Position numbers and translations under genes: made by a program. From Hyphomicrobiales bacterium (lineage in GTDB: Bacteria > Pseudomonadota > Alphaproteobacteria > Rhizobiales > Rhizobiaceae): 64,000 nt of DNA. Location of the stretch: the NCBI GenBank assembly GCA_900465685.1, contig UEGR01000003.1:1-64000 (forward strand), read 5' to 3'. The notes under the pieces are model-generated. The model did no database searches and was not told the origin of the DNA. It saw nothing but the letters and a program-made list of their open reading frames with translations. Shown here in pieces: positions 17,590 to 26,157 of the stretch; within the stretch, counting starts at the first letter, position 1, and each line of letters begins with the position of its first letter.

Positions 17590-18138
17590 TCATCCCGTGT
17601 CAACCGGTTTTGTGCGGTGATAATTCTTATCATCATTGGTCGAATTTTCAGGGATGCACCATGACATGGTTGATGGGTTAAAGATGCCTGGCAGTCGGAA
17701 ATGTTCATGAATTAACAGAAAGTCTTGTGAATTCGTGGTGGCCAACGGGAGACGATAACGGATTGCGGTGGCCGCAATCAGCAAATCCTGACCGAGTTTT
17801 GGCTTCTTCGCGGATCGATCAGGTATCCAAAGGTGTTTGAGCTTTGGCACGGCGACCATTTTGGCCAATAGCCTGGAAATACAGACATCCTGCAACAAGC
17901 AGTCGATATCGCTTGCGAGGATATCTTCGAGCCAACTCTCCAACTGTGAAGCCCGGTCAGACTTGCATGCCCTTAGGTGTTCGATGCCTTTTTGAATCTC
18001 GAACACGGTGGCCACCGAGATTGCTAAAGATTTTTCCGGAAATTTTCTTATCCAGGTGATAAGATCAGGGGACGGATATCTGTAAGTGAACTGACTGACG
18101 ACGCAAGTGTCTAGGAGAATTCGCTCAGGAGCTTTCAT
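17590..18138 (-). CDS. PIN-domain ribonuclease, VapC-like
   Basis: The N-terminal LLDTCVVSQF places the first catalytic Asp at residue 10. An acidic VATVFEIQKGIEHL follows with a second acidic residue, and GQDLLIAATAIRYRLPLATTNSQDF provides the third Asp and the usual PIN C-terminal strand. At 182 residues it is longer than typical VapC (about 130-150) because of a C-terminal tail. Such enzymes cleave RNA and are held in check by a cognate antitoxin. Here the candidate antitoxin is divergent rather than upstream in the same operon. Confidence 0.8.
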   Translation of the reverse strand: MKAPERILLDTCVVSQFTYRYPSPDLITWIRKFPEKSLAISVATVFEIQKGIEHLRACKSDRASQLESWLEDILASDIDCLLQDVCISRLLAKMVAVPKLKHLWIPDRSAKKPKLGQDLLIAATAIRYRLPLATTNSQDFLLIHEHFRLPGIFNPSTMSWCIPENSTNDDKNYHRTKPVDTG

Positions 18139-18269
18139 ATTGTGCTCGCGTCGTTTGTTTATGAACGGATAAAATAAGGTTTAATTGCAGGGAATCCGTA
18201 AATAAAAAATAGGGAATATATTAGCGACCGCTGAAAAGCTGGCCGCTGTTGGTCGTCGCTGGAGATTCT

Positions 18270-18467
18270 ATGACGGATAAGATTTGGAGCATGGATTCTG
18301 TGAAAGACAATCTCGAACAGCTTTTGTCGGAAGCAGAAAAGAACAGTCCGCGAACTATTCAAATAGGCAGAAAGCGCTTTCAGATTTTGTTTCTCGGAGA
18401 AAAAGAGGAAGCTCTGGCTTCAGAGCGTTTGGCAGCGGGCGGCCCTCTCGATAAGGACGAATCGTAA
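18270..18467 (+). CDS. Phd/YefM-like antitoxin
   Basis: A 65-residue protein from ATG 18270 with GGAG nine bases upstream. W-x-MDSVKDNLEQLLSEAEKNSPRTIQIGRKRF matches the Phd/YefM pattern (W.l.dAk..l..ll..A....Pq.I...g). The C-terminal acidic tail could wrap a toxin. It is divergent from the PIN gene, with 131 bases between starts. Pairing with that gene is inferred from proximity. Confidence 0.65.
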   Translation: MTDKIWSMDSVKDNLEQLLSEAEKNSPRTIQIGRKRFQILFLGEKEEALASERLAAGGPLDKDES

Positions 18468-18606
18468 CCGCATTTACGCACGTTCGATCCGAGTTCTGTC
18501 GCGTGCTGGTTGCGCAGGACACATTTGAGTTGCTCAGTCGAACGTTCGGGGGAAACCTGACTTTCAGGTTTCTATCCCGAGAATGGTCACAGGATCTGTT
18601 AATCTG

Positions 18607-19509
18607 TCATCCCAATTCACCCTCGCCGGAAAATAGGTGGTCGAAAGACTTCCATTGCTTTTCAAATGACTCAAGGGATTCAGAAGTTTTTTTATTGTCA
18701 ATTCTCGCTAACTCAAGGCACAGACATTCGATCATAGCCATCGCAGGCACCAGAGAAACAAAAAAAGACGTCCCTTCTGATGGCACGATAAGATAGTAAT
18801 CGGCCAAGTTTCGGAGATGAGGCTGGGAGACATCAGTAATCAGAGCTGTAGTCGAATGTCGTGCCTTCGCTTCCTTAAGCGCGGTGATGGTTGACTTATA
18901 TATCCGCCAGAATCCCACGGCGACTACGATGTCGTCACTAGTAAGGTCACCAATTGCATTGGATATCGCTACGGCGTCATCCGCCAACTCGCTACGATAG
19001 CCCGCGAGTGTCGCATGATGGGCCAAAATTTTCCCCAATGCGGCATAACTTCCTGAGGCGATTATCAATCGGCGCTTCGCTGACGCAAATGAATCTGCAA
19101 GTTTTCTAATCTCTCGTCGGTCAAAGCTCCTTCGTAGATTCGTGAGCTCAGTGATTTGACAGGTCAGCGAATACCCTACCGGGTCAGCAGAAGCAGCCTG
19201 GTTTTCGTGTACGCTGCTGAGCTCGACAGCAGAGAGTGTGGCAATATATCTGGAGCGTATTTCCTGTCGAAGAGCGGGCCAGCCCGCGTATCCCAGGGCT
19301 TGTGCAGTTCTGATAACAGATGCACCGTTGAGCCGAGCCCGTTCTGCAATATCTTTCGCTGCAGCATATGATGCAAACTTCGGATCGGCGATGATCGTCT
19401 GTAGCACCTGATGGCTGGCGTCTGATAAATTATTCTTATTTTCCAGAGCCCTAAGCCAATCTTCGACTGAAGATCTGAATGTACCGTCTGCAATATTTTC
19501 TGCAATCAT
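18607..19509 (-). CDS. MurR/RpiR family transcriptional regulator
   Basis: An N-terminal helix-turn-helix (ISDASHQVL ... AAKDIAERARLNGASVIRTAQALGYAGWPALRQEI) is followed by a SIS sugar-isomerase-type domain (RLIIASGSYAALGKILA ... DDIVVAVGFW). RpiR-family proteins bind phosphosugars or related metabolites. The frame is open to ATG 19545, but a 20-base dyad lies over that codon, so I take the ATG at 19509, leaving the dyad in the promoter; the length is then about 300 residues. It is divergent from the MFS/amidohydrolase/GAF operon and probably controls it. Confidence 0.8.
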   Translation of the reverse strand: MIAENIADGTFRSSVEDWLRALENKNNLSDASHQVLQTIIADPKFASYAAAKDIAERARLNGASVIRTAQALGYAGWPALRQEIRSRYIATLSAVELSSVHENQAASADPVGYSLTCQITELTNLRRSFDRREIRKLADSFASAKRRLIIASGSYAALGKILAHHATLAGYRSELADDAVAISNAIGDLTSDDIVVAVGFWRIYKSTITALKEAKARHSTTALITDVSQPHLRNLADYYLIVPSEGTSFFVSLVPAMAMIECLCLELARIDNKKTSESLESFEKQWKSFDHLFSGEGELG

Positions 19510-19530
19510 GTGGATTTCTATACCATTCTG

Positions 19531-19550
19531 CATAATTGTATGCAATTATG
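19531..19550. promoter_or_regulatory. 20-base dyad, likely RpiR operator
   Basis: CATAATTG-TATG-CAATTATG has perfect eight-base arms. It lies just upstream of the RpiR gene and faces the divergent MFS operon, which suits autoregulation and control of both directions. It also resembles the TTGTATACAA motif found elsewhere in the island. Confidence 0.55.
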
Positions 19551-19721
19551 CCTGCGGTTAAATGATTGGAGGACTCCGCTGCCTTATGTGCAGCTCGGTT
19601 ATTCATAAGACCTGCATTAAAGAAACGAAACAAATAGATCGACTTGGACTGCATTTAATCTGGACGAAATCCGGAGAGGGATAGCTGTGTCTAACGATCT
19701 TCAGCAACCTAAGAGGGGTTG

Positions 19722-21113
19722 ATGTCAAATATTGCTCAACGATTGGAACGCCTTCCGTTTGGAGGTTTCCATTACAAGCTTTTGTTAATGGGCGGCCTCG
19801 GTTACATGTTTGAAGCGATTGACGCCGGAATTATCGCGTTTCTGCTGCCATCTCTTCGTCAAGAGTGGGCTCTTACAAGCGTCCAAACAGGTATGTTAGC
19901 TAGCGGAACCTATGTAGGTTTCTTGGGCGGCGCATTGATTGCTGGTGCGGTTGGCGACCGATATGGACGGCGGAGCGTCATGATGTGGGCGCTCGTCTTA
20001 TTCTGCTTCGCATCGTTCGTGAGTGCTTTCGTCAACGATTGGCACCATTTTCTGGCACTTCGTGTTTTCGGTGGATTTGGCATGGGCGCTGAGGCGGCAA
20101 TTATCGCGCCATTCCTTTCTGAATTCGTTGGAGCGAAACGGCGAGGCATGTTCACAGCCTCTCTTGCTGCTTTTTTCTCCTTCGGTTTCGTGATCTCGGC
20201 CCTGATTGGTTACGCGGTAGTGCCAAACTTTGAGGAAGGGTGGCGCTACGCGTTAATCATCACCGCCTTGCCTGTAATTTTTGTTCTCTGGTGGCGACGA
20301 GCATTGAGGGAATCCCCCCGATGGCTTGAAAGCCGGGGTCACCAACGAGAGGCCGAGGCGGTTATTGCAGATATCGAAGCCGAGTTCCGACGCAACAATA
20401 TTCATTTGCCTGAACCGGAGCCCGCCAAAAATACCGTGGAGCCCTCACAAGCTTCGTTTTCAGAAAACTTCCGTGCGCTCTGGAGCCGTTCCATGCGTCG
20501 GATCACTATCATGACTTGGCTTCTGTGGCTCTCTGTGACTTTTTCTGTCTACGCATTCATGACTTGGATTCCGAGTTTGCTTGTTGATCGGGGAATGACC
20601 CTTACACAGAGTTTTTCGTTCTCTATCCTCATATATGCGGCACAGATTCCTGGCTATTTCACCGCCGCATGGCTCTGTGAAAAGATCGGCAGGCCCTACC
20701 TGATCGTGAGCTATATGGCTTTGGCATCGGTTGCTGCCTTGTCGTTGGCTTTTGCCCAGACGGACACACAAGTCATACTCGCGAGTATGGCTCTTTCCTT
20801 CTTCATCAATGGCGTAGCAGCGGGTGAGTATGCCTACACACCGGAAGTCTTTCCCACACGCTTCCGAGCTACAGGTGTTGGAACAGCATCTGCAGTGGGC
20901 CGGATCGGTGGAATCGCCGCTCCTGTTCTTGTTGGTTATGTTTATCCTCTTGGTGGGTTTGCCGGGGTTTTCGGAATGACAACCGTCATTCTGTTCATCG
21001 GCGGTCTTTCGGTTCTAATTTTGGGAATACCGACCAAGAACAGGTCATTAGAGGATATCGAGCAATTGGCGTTGGGGAATGCCAGCACTGAGCCGAGAGC
21101 GCAGAGACCCTAA
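19722..21113 (+). CDS. MFS transporter, aromatic/organic acid:H+ symporter type
   Basis: The product has 463 residues with twelve predicted transmembrane helices and a cytoplasmic loop of about 60 residues in the middle. The signatures GDRYGRRSVMMWAL after TM2 and ESPRWLESRG before the loop match the NiaP/organic-acid symporter branch of the MFS. The ATG at 19722 has AGAGGGG just upstream; TTG 19719 is possible. It is the first gene of an operon with an amidohydrolase and a GAF protein, so its substrate is probably what the amidohydrolase cleaves. Confidence 0.85.
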   Translation: MSNIAQRLERLPFGGFHYKLLLMGGLGYMFEAIDAGIIAFLLPSLRQEWALTSVQTGMLASGTYVGFLGGALIAGAVGDRYGRRSVMMWALVLFCFASFVSAFVNDWHHFLALRVFGGFGMGAEAAIIAPFLSEFVGAKRRGMFTASLAAFFSFGFVISALIGYAVVPNFEEGWRYALIITALPVIFVLWWRRALRESPRWLESRGHQREAEAVIADIEAEFRRNNIHLPEPEPAKNTVEPSQASFSENFRALWSRSMRRITIMTWLLWLSVTFSVYAFMTWIPSLLVDRGMTLTQSFSFSILIYAAQIPGYFTAAWLCEKIGRPYLIVSYMALASVAALSLAFAQTDTQVILASMALSFFINGVAAGEYAYTPEVFPTRFRATGVGTASAVGRIGGIAAPVLVGYVYPLGGFAGVFGMTTVILFIGGLSVLILGIPTKNRSLEDIEQLALGNASTEPRAQRP

Positions 21114-21180
21114 TCTCACTAAAACGATCAGTCCCGATCACGATTTTTCAACGATAGGTCCGAAAAGAGGAAGTCTAGCA

Positions 21181-22404
21181 GTGAGTTATATTATATTAGA
21201 GAACGCTAATGTTCTGGACGTTGTGAACGGCGATGTAAGCGCGGATAGCTACATCGTGATAGAAAATGACGAGATAGTTGAAATAGACAACTCAAAGCCA
21301 TCCCGAGGTAAGGGAAGGGTCATCGACCTTAAAGGCCAAACCGTCATACCGGGCCTGATCGATTGTCACGTTCACGTCACGGCATTTGCTCCGACATTTT
21401 TGGAACTGTCGCAATCCTCTCCAACATATACAGCCCTTCAAGCCGCGACCATAATGAAAGGAATGTTGCTTCGCGGGTTTACAACGGTTCGTGATGTAGG
21501 TGGCGCCGACTTCGGCCTGCACAAAGCTATCGAAGATGGCTTGATCGTGGGTCCGAGACTATTCTTTGGCGGAAAGGCATTATCCCAATCTGGTGGTCAC
21601 GGGGATATGCGTGTACCGGGGCGAGACGCTTTCGATAATGGATATTCCCAGCCTGGCTTGGGCATGATTGCGAATGGTATCGATGAAGTTCGCAAAGCGG
21701 CTCGAGACGAGATCAGAAGAGGTGCGCACCACATAAAGTTTATGGGAGGAGGTGGTGCATCATCCCCGACAGATCGTCTTGATTCTGATCAGTTTTCCGA
21801 AGAGGAAATTAGTGCGATCGTGGAAGAAGCCCTGATGGCAAATATCTACACGGCGGTACATGCTTACACTTCTCGCCAAATCGAGCGTTCCGTCAGGCTC
21901 GGCGTACGCTCTATCGAACATTGTAATTTTATCGACCAGCCGACGGCGAAACTAATGAAAGAAAAGGCTGCTTTCATGGTTCCAACCTTGGTTGCATATC
22001 ACACCGCATCGAAATACGGCCTCGAGGCGGGTATGAGTAAAACGACTGTCGATAAGATAAATGTGTTGCTGGGAGCAGGACTCAATTCGATCGAACTAGC
22101 AAGAAGTCAAGGTATACCGATGGCTTATGGCAGCGATCTGGTAGGTAACTTTATGCACAAATATCAACTCAACGAGTTTCAGATCAGGGCAGAAGTTATT
22201 CCTCCTTTGGAGTTGCTCCAGTCGGCCACCTTGATTGGAGCCCAATTACTGAACTGTAGCTCGACGTTGGGTCAAGTGAAGCCAGGCTACAAGGCAGATG
22301 TTCTCGTGTACGAGAAAAACCCGTTGGATGAAATCGGCCTTTTGCAGAATCCGGAGAACATCAAAACAATCATCAAAGGTGGGGAGATCATTCGTAATGT
22401 TTAA
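21181..22404 (+). CDS. metal-dependent amidohydrolase (M38, prolidase/imidazolonepropionase-like)
   Basis: The 407-residue protein starts at GTG 21181 (AGAGGAAG upstream). The amidohydrolase fold is marked by DCHVHVTAF (first metal His pair), a HHIKFMGGGG stretch, AVHAYTSRQIERSVRLGVRSIEHCNFID (further metal His residues) and AYGSDLVGNF with the catalytic Asp. The closest characterised relatives in this subfamily cleave Xaa-Pro-type dipeptides or cyclic amides. Prolidase activity would fit the imino-acid theme of the island, but that is inference. It lies 67 bases after the MFS gene and 36 before the GAF gene. Confidence 0.85.
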   Translation: MSYIILENANVLDVVNGDVSADSYIVIENDEIVEIDNSKPSRGKGRVIDLKGQTVIPGLIDCHVHVTAFAPTFLELSQSSPTYTALQAATIMKGMLLRGFTTVRDVGGADFGLHKAIEDGLIVGPRLFFGGKALSQSGGHGDMRVPGRDAFDNGYSQPGLGMIANGIDEVRKAARDEIRRGAHHIKFMGGGGASSPTDRLDSDQFSEEEISAIVEEALMANIYTAVHAYTSRQIERSVRLGVRSIEHCNFIDQPTAKLMKEKAAFMVPTLVAYHTASKYGLEAGMSKTTVDKINVLLGAGLNSIELARSQGIPMAYGSDLVGNFMHKYQLNEFQIRAEVIPPLELLQSATLIGAQLLNCSSTLGQVKPGYKADVLVYEKNPLDEIGLLQNPENIKTIIKGGEIIRNV

Positions 22405-22440
22405 GTTCGCGTGGATACAGGACACAATGGGAGATCCAGA

Positions 22441-22878
22441 ATGAACAATTCCATGAAGCATTTGGTTGAGAACGTGCAGAAAGAAGTTCCATTTATTCTC
22501 TTGACTCTTCTCGCCGTTGATGGCGATGAGTTAACTCGGATATATTCGAACCTACCTGAACATTTCCCTGTTGGTGGTCGTAAGAAAATGCAAACGACGC
22601 CTTGGGGAACATTGGTTCTCCAAAGGCAGCACAACTATTTGGCCAAGGACAAAGAAGGTCTGCGTTGGGCATTTTCTGATCATGCTCTAACAGAAAGTCT
22701 GGGCGGCGGCTCCCAGATTAACGTCCCAATCGTTCGCGACGGTCGAACGCTTGGAACAATTAACCTGACGCATGAAGAGCATTTCTACGATGAAAACCAT
22801 CTCCGTGCTGTCGAGGATTTTACAAAAAGACACCACTCGGAGTTGATCGGGATTTTCGATTGTGCACGGGAGAACTAA
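22441..22878 (+). CDS. GAF-domain protein
   Basis: This 145-residue protein is essentially one GAF domain: LLTLLAVDGDELTRIYSNLPEHFPVGGRKK near the N-terminus and GSQINVPIVRDGRTLGTINLTH as the core strands. No output domain is attached. Stand-alone GAF proteins bind small molecules. As the last gene of the MFS-amidohydrolase operon it may sense or modify the substrate of that route. Confidence 0.75.
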   Translation: MNNSMKHLVENVQKEVPFILLTLLAVDGDELTRIYSNLPEHFPVGGRKKMQTTPWGTLVLQRQHNYLAKDKEGLRWAFSDHALTESLGGGSQINVPIVRDGRTLGTINLTHEEHFYDENHLRAVEDFTKRHHSELIGIFDCAREN

Positions 22879-22892
22879 GATAAAATAATATT

Positions 22893-22927
22893 GAGAATAG
22901 AAAGTGATGAGCTCACTTTCTATTCTC
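22893..22927. terminator. bidirectional hairpin between convergent genes
   Basis: GAGAATAGAAAGTGA and its exact 15-base complement flank a five-base loop, lying between the GAF gene (+) and the OpuAC-type gene (-). The A/T-rich arm ends could serve as U tracts both ways. Confidence 0.75.
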
Positions 22928-22935
22928 TGAAGCGG

Positions 22936-23937
22936 TTAAAGATCAGCCACTATTTTTTCTGCTATATCCTGCGGTACCCATTTGCGCCAAAGATCTGGGC
23001 GTGTTTCAAGGAAATGCCGTGCACCATCTTCGCCTGTTGCCTGATTATCGGTCATCCAGACCATTAGTTCACTGACTGTGGCAGAAGTCCAGGAGCGTTT
23101 TGTGAGATACTCAATAACAGGAGCGATACCTGGACGTTTCTCAAATCTGGATGACACTAGGGTATCTACAGGGCCAGCAACCCAATAATTGGGTTTTGGA
23201 TCGCCGCATGATGCAACTGTTGTGCATCTCGCCCACTCCTCTTCATCGCGGGGAACTCCTCCTTCAAGGCGGACCATAGGATATTTCCCCATAAGAGAAG
23301 TTGGAGACCAGTAGTAAGTGAGAAATCCTTCTTTGCGCTCATACGCCTTACTTATTGCGCCGTCTAGCCCAGCTGCGGAACCTGCATCGACGTTGATAAA
23401 GCCTTTCTTTTCGGCTTCGAATGCTTTGAATAGCTGCGCTGCGACTACGGTACTACCCCAGCTTTGGGGGCCACTCAGAATGGCACCTTTCGAAGGATCT
23501 TCGGGTGCTGGAAATAATTCTGGATGGCGGAGAGCATCTGCCACTGTTTTGATATCCGGGTGGGCATCTGCAAGATATTTGGGAATATGCCAACCCTCGA
23601 CTGTGCCCTCCGGTATGGGATGGCCCAGTGATTTTACGCGTCCTTCCTCCAGGCCACGTTTCGCTACGTCGGGCAACAACGTAATTGTAGCTTCAGACAG
23701 GATATCTGGCTGTTCCTTTTCAACCATCGATGTGATTGTGGGGATAGTGTCGCCAAGGATGACGCTTGCTGTGCAGCCAAAGCCTTTTTCAAGGATAAGA
23801 GCGTCGACATTTGCCAGGGCATCGGCCGACTGCCATGACATGGCAGCTATGGATACGTCACCGCACTCCGCTTTTGCATAAGTAACCCCTGATGTGCACA
23901 GAACAAACGCCACTGAGCAGATTTTGAGATAATTCAT
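22936..23937 (-). CDS. orphan quaternary-amine ABC substrate-binding protein (OpuAC/ProX type)
   Basis: A periplasmic binding protein of 333 residues with an N-terminal signal peptide (cleavage likely near AKA, residue 23). The sequence SIAAMSWQSADALANVDALIL, then LGDTIPTITSMVEKEQPDI and MTDNQATGEDGARHFLE, follows the glycine-betaine/proline-betaine binding family closely. It is paralogous to the protein at 45608-46609. No permease or ATPase is adjacent, so it presumably delivers ligand to the transporter encoded at 43566-45519. It is flanked by TTGTATAC-like motifs on its promoter side. Confidence 0.85.
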   Translation of the reverse strand: MNYLKICSVAFVLCTSGVTYAKAECGDVSIAAMSWQSADALANVDALILEKGFGCTASVILGDTIPTITSMVEKEQPDILSEATITLLPDVAKRGLEEGRVKSLGHPIPEGTVEGWHIPKYLADAHPDIKTVADALRHPELFPAPEDPSKGAILSGPQSWGSTVVAAQLFKAFEAEKKGFINVDAGSAAGLDGAISKAYERKEGFLTYYWSPTSLMGKYPMVRLEGGVPRDEEEWARCTTVASCGDPKPNYWVAGPVDTLVSSRFEKRPGIAPVIEYLTKRSWTSATVSELMVWMTDNQATGEDGARHFLETRPDLWRKWVPQDIAEKIVADL

Positions 23938-23953
23938 TCAATTCCCCTTATTG

Positions 23954-24013
23954 TTGTATACGAAATGAATGCGATTAGATCATAAAGAATACGATATTAC
24001 AAAAATGTATACA
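23954..24013. promoter_or_regulatory. TTGTATAC-type operator pair
   Basis: TTGTATACGA at 23954-23963 and ATGTATACAAT around 24005-24015 (palindromic core TGTATACA at 24006-24013) lie between the divergent binding-protein gene and the GntR gene; a half site TTTATACAAAC follows at 24122-24132. They match motifs upstream of many genes in the island and are candidate GntR/FCD operators. Confidence 0.55.
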
Positions 24014-24175
24014 ATATGAAATCTATGGATATTGCAAGGGCGCGAAACCCTGCCATCCGCAACGTCGGTGGCTAATGTGTTTGCATTGCACAGATGCAAG
24101 TTAAATCCTTGACGTTGACAATTTTATACAAACGAATTCTGATTTAATAAAAGTCATGGACAAGGAAGATTCGAA

Positions 24176-24829
24176 ATGACCGAAAGAATAGCAGAAATAC
24201 GCAAGTCGGCCGCAGACGTGGTCCGGGATGGGCTAAGAGAAGCAATCTTGGCAGGCGATTTCGGTGAAGGGCAACAATTGAGGCAGGATGAGATTGCCGT
24301 CCAGTTCGGAACATCCCGAATTCCAGTCCGGGAAGCACTTCGCCAGCTGGAAGGAGAGGGGCTGGTCGAACTCTACGCAAATAGAGGCGCGGTCGTCAAA
24401 GGTCTGTCAATTGATGATGTACTCGAAATGTTGGATATTCGTATAGCTCTCGAGTGCCGCGCGCTTAAGCTCGCCATCCCCAATATGGCCATCGAAGATT
24501 TTGAGAAAGCACAGCAGATCCTCGATCAATATGAGGAGACAGTGAGCCCTGAACAATGGGGAGAAATGAACTGGCAATTCCACTGGACGCTGTATCTGCC
24601 TTGCGGAAAGCCGAAATTGCTTGCGATGATTGAGGATAATTACGGACACGTTAACCGTTTCACGCGTCGCAAGGTCTCAACGGCAACCGGTAAGGCAAAG
24701 CCTCAAAAGGATCATACAACGTTATTAGAATTGTGCCGTCAGGAAGCAACAGAACAAGCTGTGTCACTTCTGGAACGACATATTGAAGCTACTCAGAAGT
24801 CATTGCGGGCAGCTATGCGCATTGGATAG
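24176..24829 (+). CDS. GntR family regulator, FCD subfamily (copy 1)
   Basis: A 217-residue protein with an N-terminal winged helix (LRQDEIAVQFGTSRIPVREALRQLEGEGLV) and a C-terminal all-helical FCD ligand-binding domain (VLEMLDIRIALECRALKLAI ... MNWQFHWTLY ... NRFTRR ... HIEATQ). FCD regulators sense small acids, usually as repressors. It is a clear paralogue of the protein at 34424 with nearly the same recognition helix, so both may read the same operator. AAGGAAG precedes the ATG. Confidence 0.9.
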   Translation: MTERIAEIRKSAADVVRDGLREAILAGDFGEGQQLRQDEIAVQFGTSRIPVREALRQLEGEGLVELYANRGAVVKGLSIDDVLEMLDIRIALECRALKLAIPNMAIEDFEKAQQILDQYEETVSPEQWGEMNWQFHWTLYLPCGKPKLLAMIEDNYGHVNRFTRRKVSTATGKAKPQKDHTTLLELCRQEATEQAVSLLERHIEATQKSLRAAMRIG

Positions 24830-24832
24830 GCT

Positions 24833-24856
24833 GGTGGCGACTGGAAAGCCGCCACC
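24833..24856. terminator. hairpin between convergent GntR and oxidase genes
   Basis: GGTGGCG and CGCCACC flank a ten-base loop between two convergent stop codons. The following sequence is AT-rich (TTAATTAAAT), so it may terminate in the plus direction. Confidence 0.6.
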
Positions 24857-24863
24857 GCATTAA

Positions 24864-26027
24864 TTAAATGATGCCTCGTTCTGGCAACGGTTGATTGTCT
24901 AATAAGCGCTGCCAACCAAAGCGTGTAAGATCGATGGTCTCATAACGCCCTTTTAACAAAAGCTCTGCCATCGCCAATCCACAACCGGGTGCGTGCATCA
25001 GGCCATGGCCGGAGAAACCAGCGAGCATGTGGAAGTTGGTCAAACCATCAGCACCCGGTCCGATAATAACGTTGCCGTCAAAGTCATTCTGATCGTAAAG
25101 GCCAGGCAGTGTGTTCTTGCATTTGGTTCGCTCGAACTGCGGGAACCGATGAGCTAGAGCGGGCCACACGACATTGTCGAAATAGTCGTGATCTTCTTCA
25201 AAATTGTAGCCACGAGGTTCAGCCAGCGTCGGTACACCGCCAGAATATCCTTTACCTTCTGGCCGGAATGCCAATCGCTCGGGGTCTTTAAGATATGGTA
25301 GCGGTTCAATAGGGTCTTGAGATTCAAAATAGTGTTCAAAGCGACGCAGTGGTTCGATTGGCGCATTGAACCCGAGCATGGCACAAATCTCTTTTGCCCA
25401 CGCCCCGGCTGCGTTAACGAAATGATCTGCATCGATAATATCACCAGACTTCAATGTAACACTTTGGACGGTGTTAGCGTCTCGGTTCATCGAGACGACT
25501 TCGTCTGAGACAAATGTCGCACCAAGCGCTCGCGCTTTTTTTCTGAAACCCATCAGGACACTATGGGGGTCGAGCCAACCATCGTCCGGTGAATAAACAG
25601 CAGCCCCGAGATCAGATACATTCATCGACGGAAACTTATGCTTAAGTTCATCGGGTTCCAGCCAAACGACATTACAACCCATGCTCAGTTCAGTGTCATA
25701 GTTCTCTTTCAGCATATCGCGGCTGGTCGGCGGTACGATGAAGAGATAGCCATTCTTTTTCAGCCCGATATCTGCTGGAACACCATCAACTTCCATAGTC
25801 TCCGCAAAGCGGTCGAAAAACGGGATGCTATAGTTCGAAAGGGCAATATTCTCCGGAAGAGAAAATAGACGACGGACACCACCTGAGGCACGGGGAGTTG
25901 AAGCTAGGCTGTAGGTCGGGTCACGTTCGACGACAGTCACGGAGACGCTAGAGTCCATTGTTCTGATGTAATAGGCAACTGCTGCACCTATCGCTCCGCC
26001 TCCGATTACCACGATGTCGGTCTTCAA
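24864..26027 (-). CDS. DAO-type FAD-dependent amino-acid oxidoreductase
   Basis: This 387-residue flavoprotein has an N-terminal Rossmann motif VIGGGAIGAAVAYYI (residues 6-20), the mid-domain FVNAAGAWAKEI and a C-terminal GFSGHGLMHAPGCGLAMAEL. These mark the D-amino-acid oxidase/sarcosine dehydrogenase fold. Such enzymes oxidise secondary or D-amino acids to imines, passing electrons to oxygen or ETF. Its neighbours (P5C-reductase homologue, second flavoprotein) suggest it acts on a cyclic or N-methylated amino acid. Its promoter region (26028-26157) carries ATTGTATAAAAT-type sites. Confidence 0.85.
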   Translation of the reverse strand: MKTDIVVIGGGAIGAAVAYYIRTMDSSVSVTVVERDPTYSLASTPRASGGVRRLFSLPENIALSNYSIPFFDRFAETMEVDGVPADIGLKKNGYLFIVPPTSRDMLKENYDTELSMGCNVVWLEPDELKHKFPSMNVSDLGAAVYSPDDGWLDPHSVLMGFRKKARALGATFVSDEVVSMNRDANTVQSVTLKSGDIIDADHFVNAAGAWAKEICAMLGFNAPIEPLRRFEHYFESQDPIEPLPYLKDPERLAFRPEGKGYSGGVPTLAEPRGYNFEEDHDYFDNVVWPALAHRFPQFERTKCKNTLPGLYDQNDFDGNVIIGPGADGLTNFHMLAGFSGHGLMHAPGCGLAMAELLLKGRYETIDLTRFGWQRLLDNQPLPERGII

Positions 26028-26095
26028 CGCTATCTCCTTAGATGTTCGCTAATGGTTGCATTCGATAATACAAACACCATTGTGCTGCCTGAATA

Positions 26096-26127
26096 TTTGT
26101 ATTAGATATATCAGGATTGTATAAAAT
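26096..26127. promoter_or_regulatory. TTGTATA-type operator sites
   Basis: TTTGTATTAG (26096-26105) and ATTGTATAAAAT (26116-26127) lie in the promoter region of the leftward DAO-type gene. They belong to the same motif set as those near the GntR genes. Confidence 0.45.
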
Positions 26128-26157
26128 TACAACACAACGGATACATTAATTCTGGTG

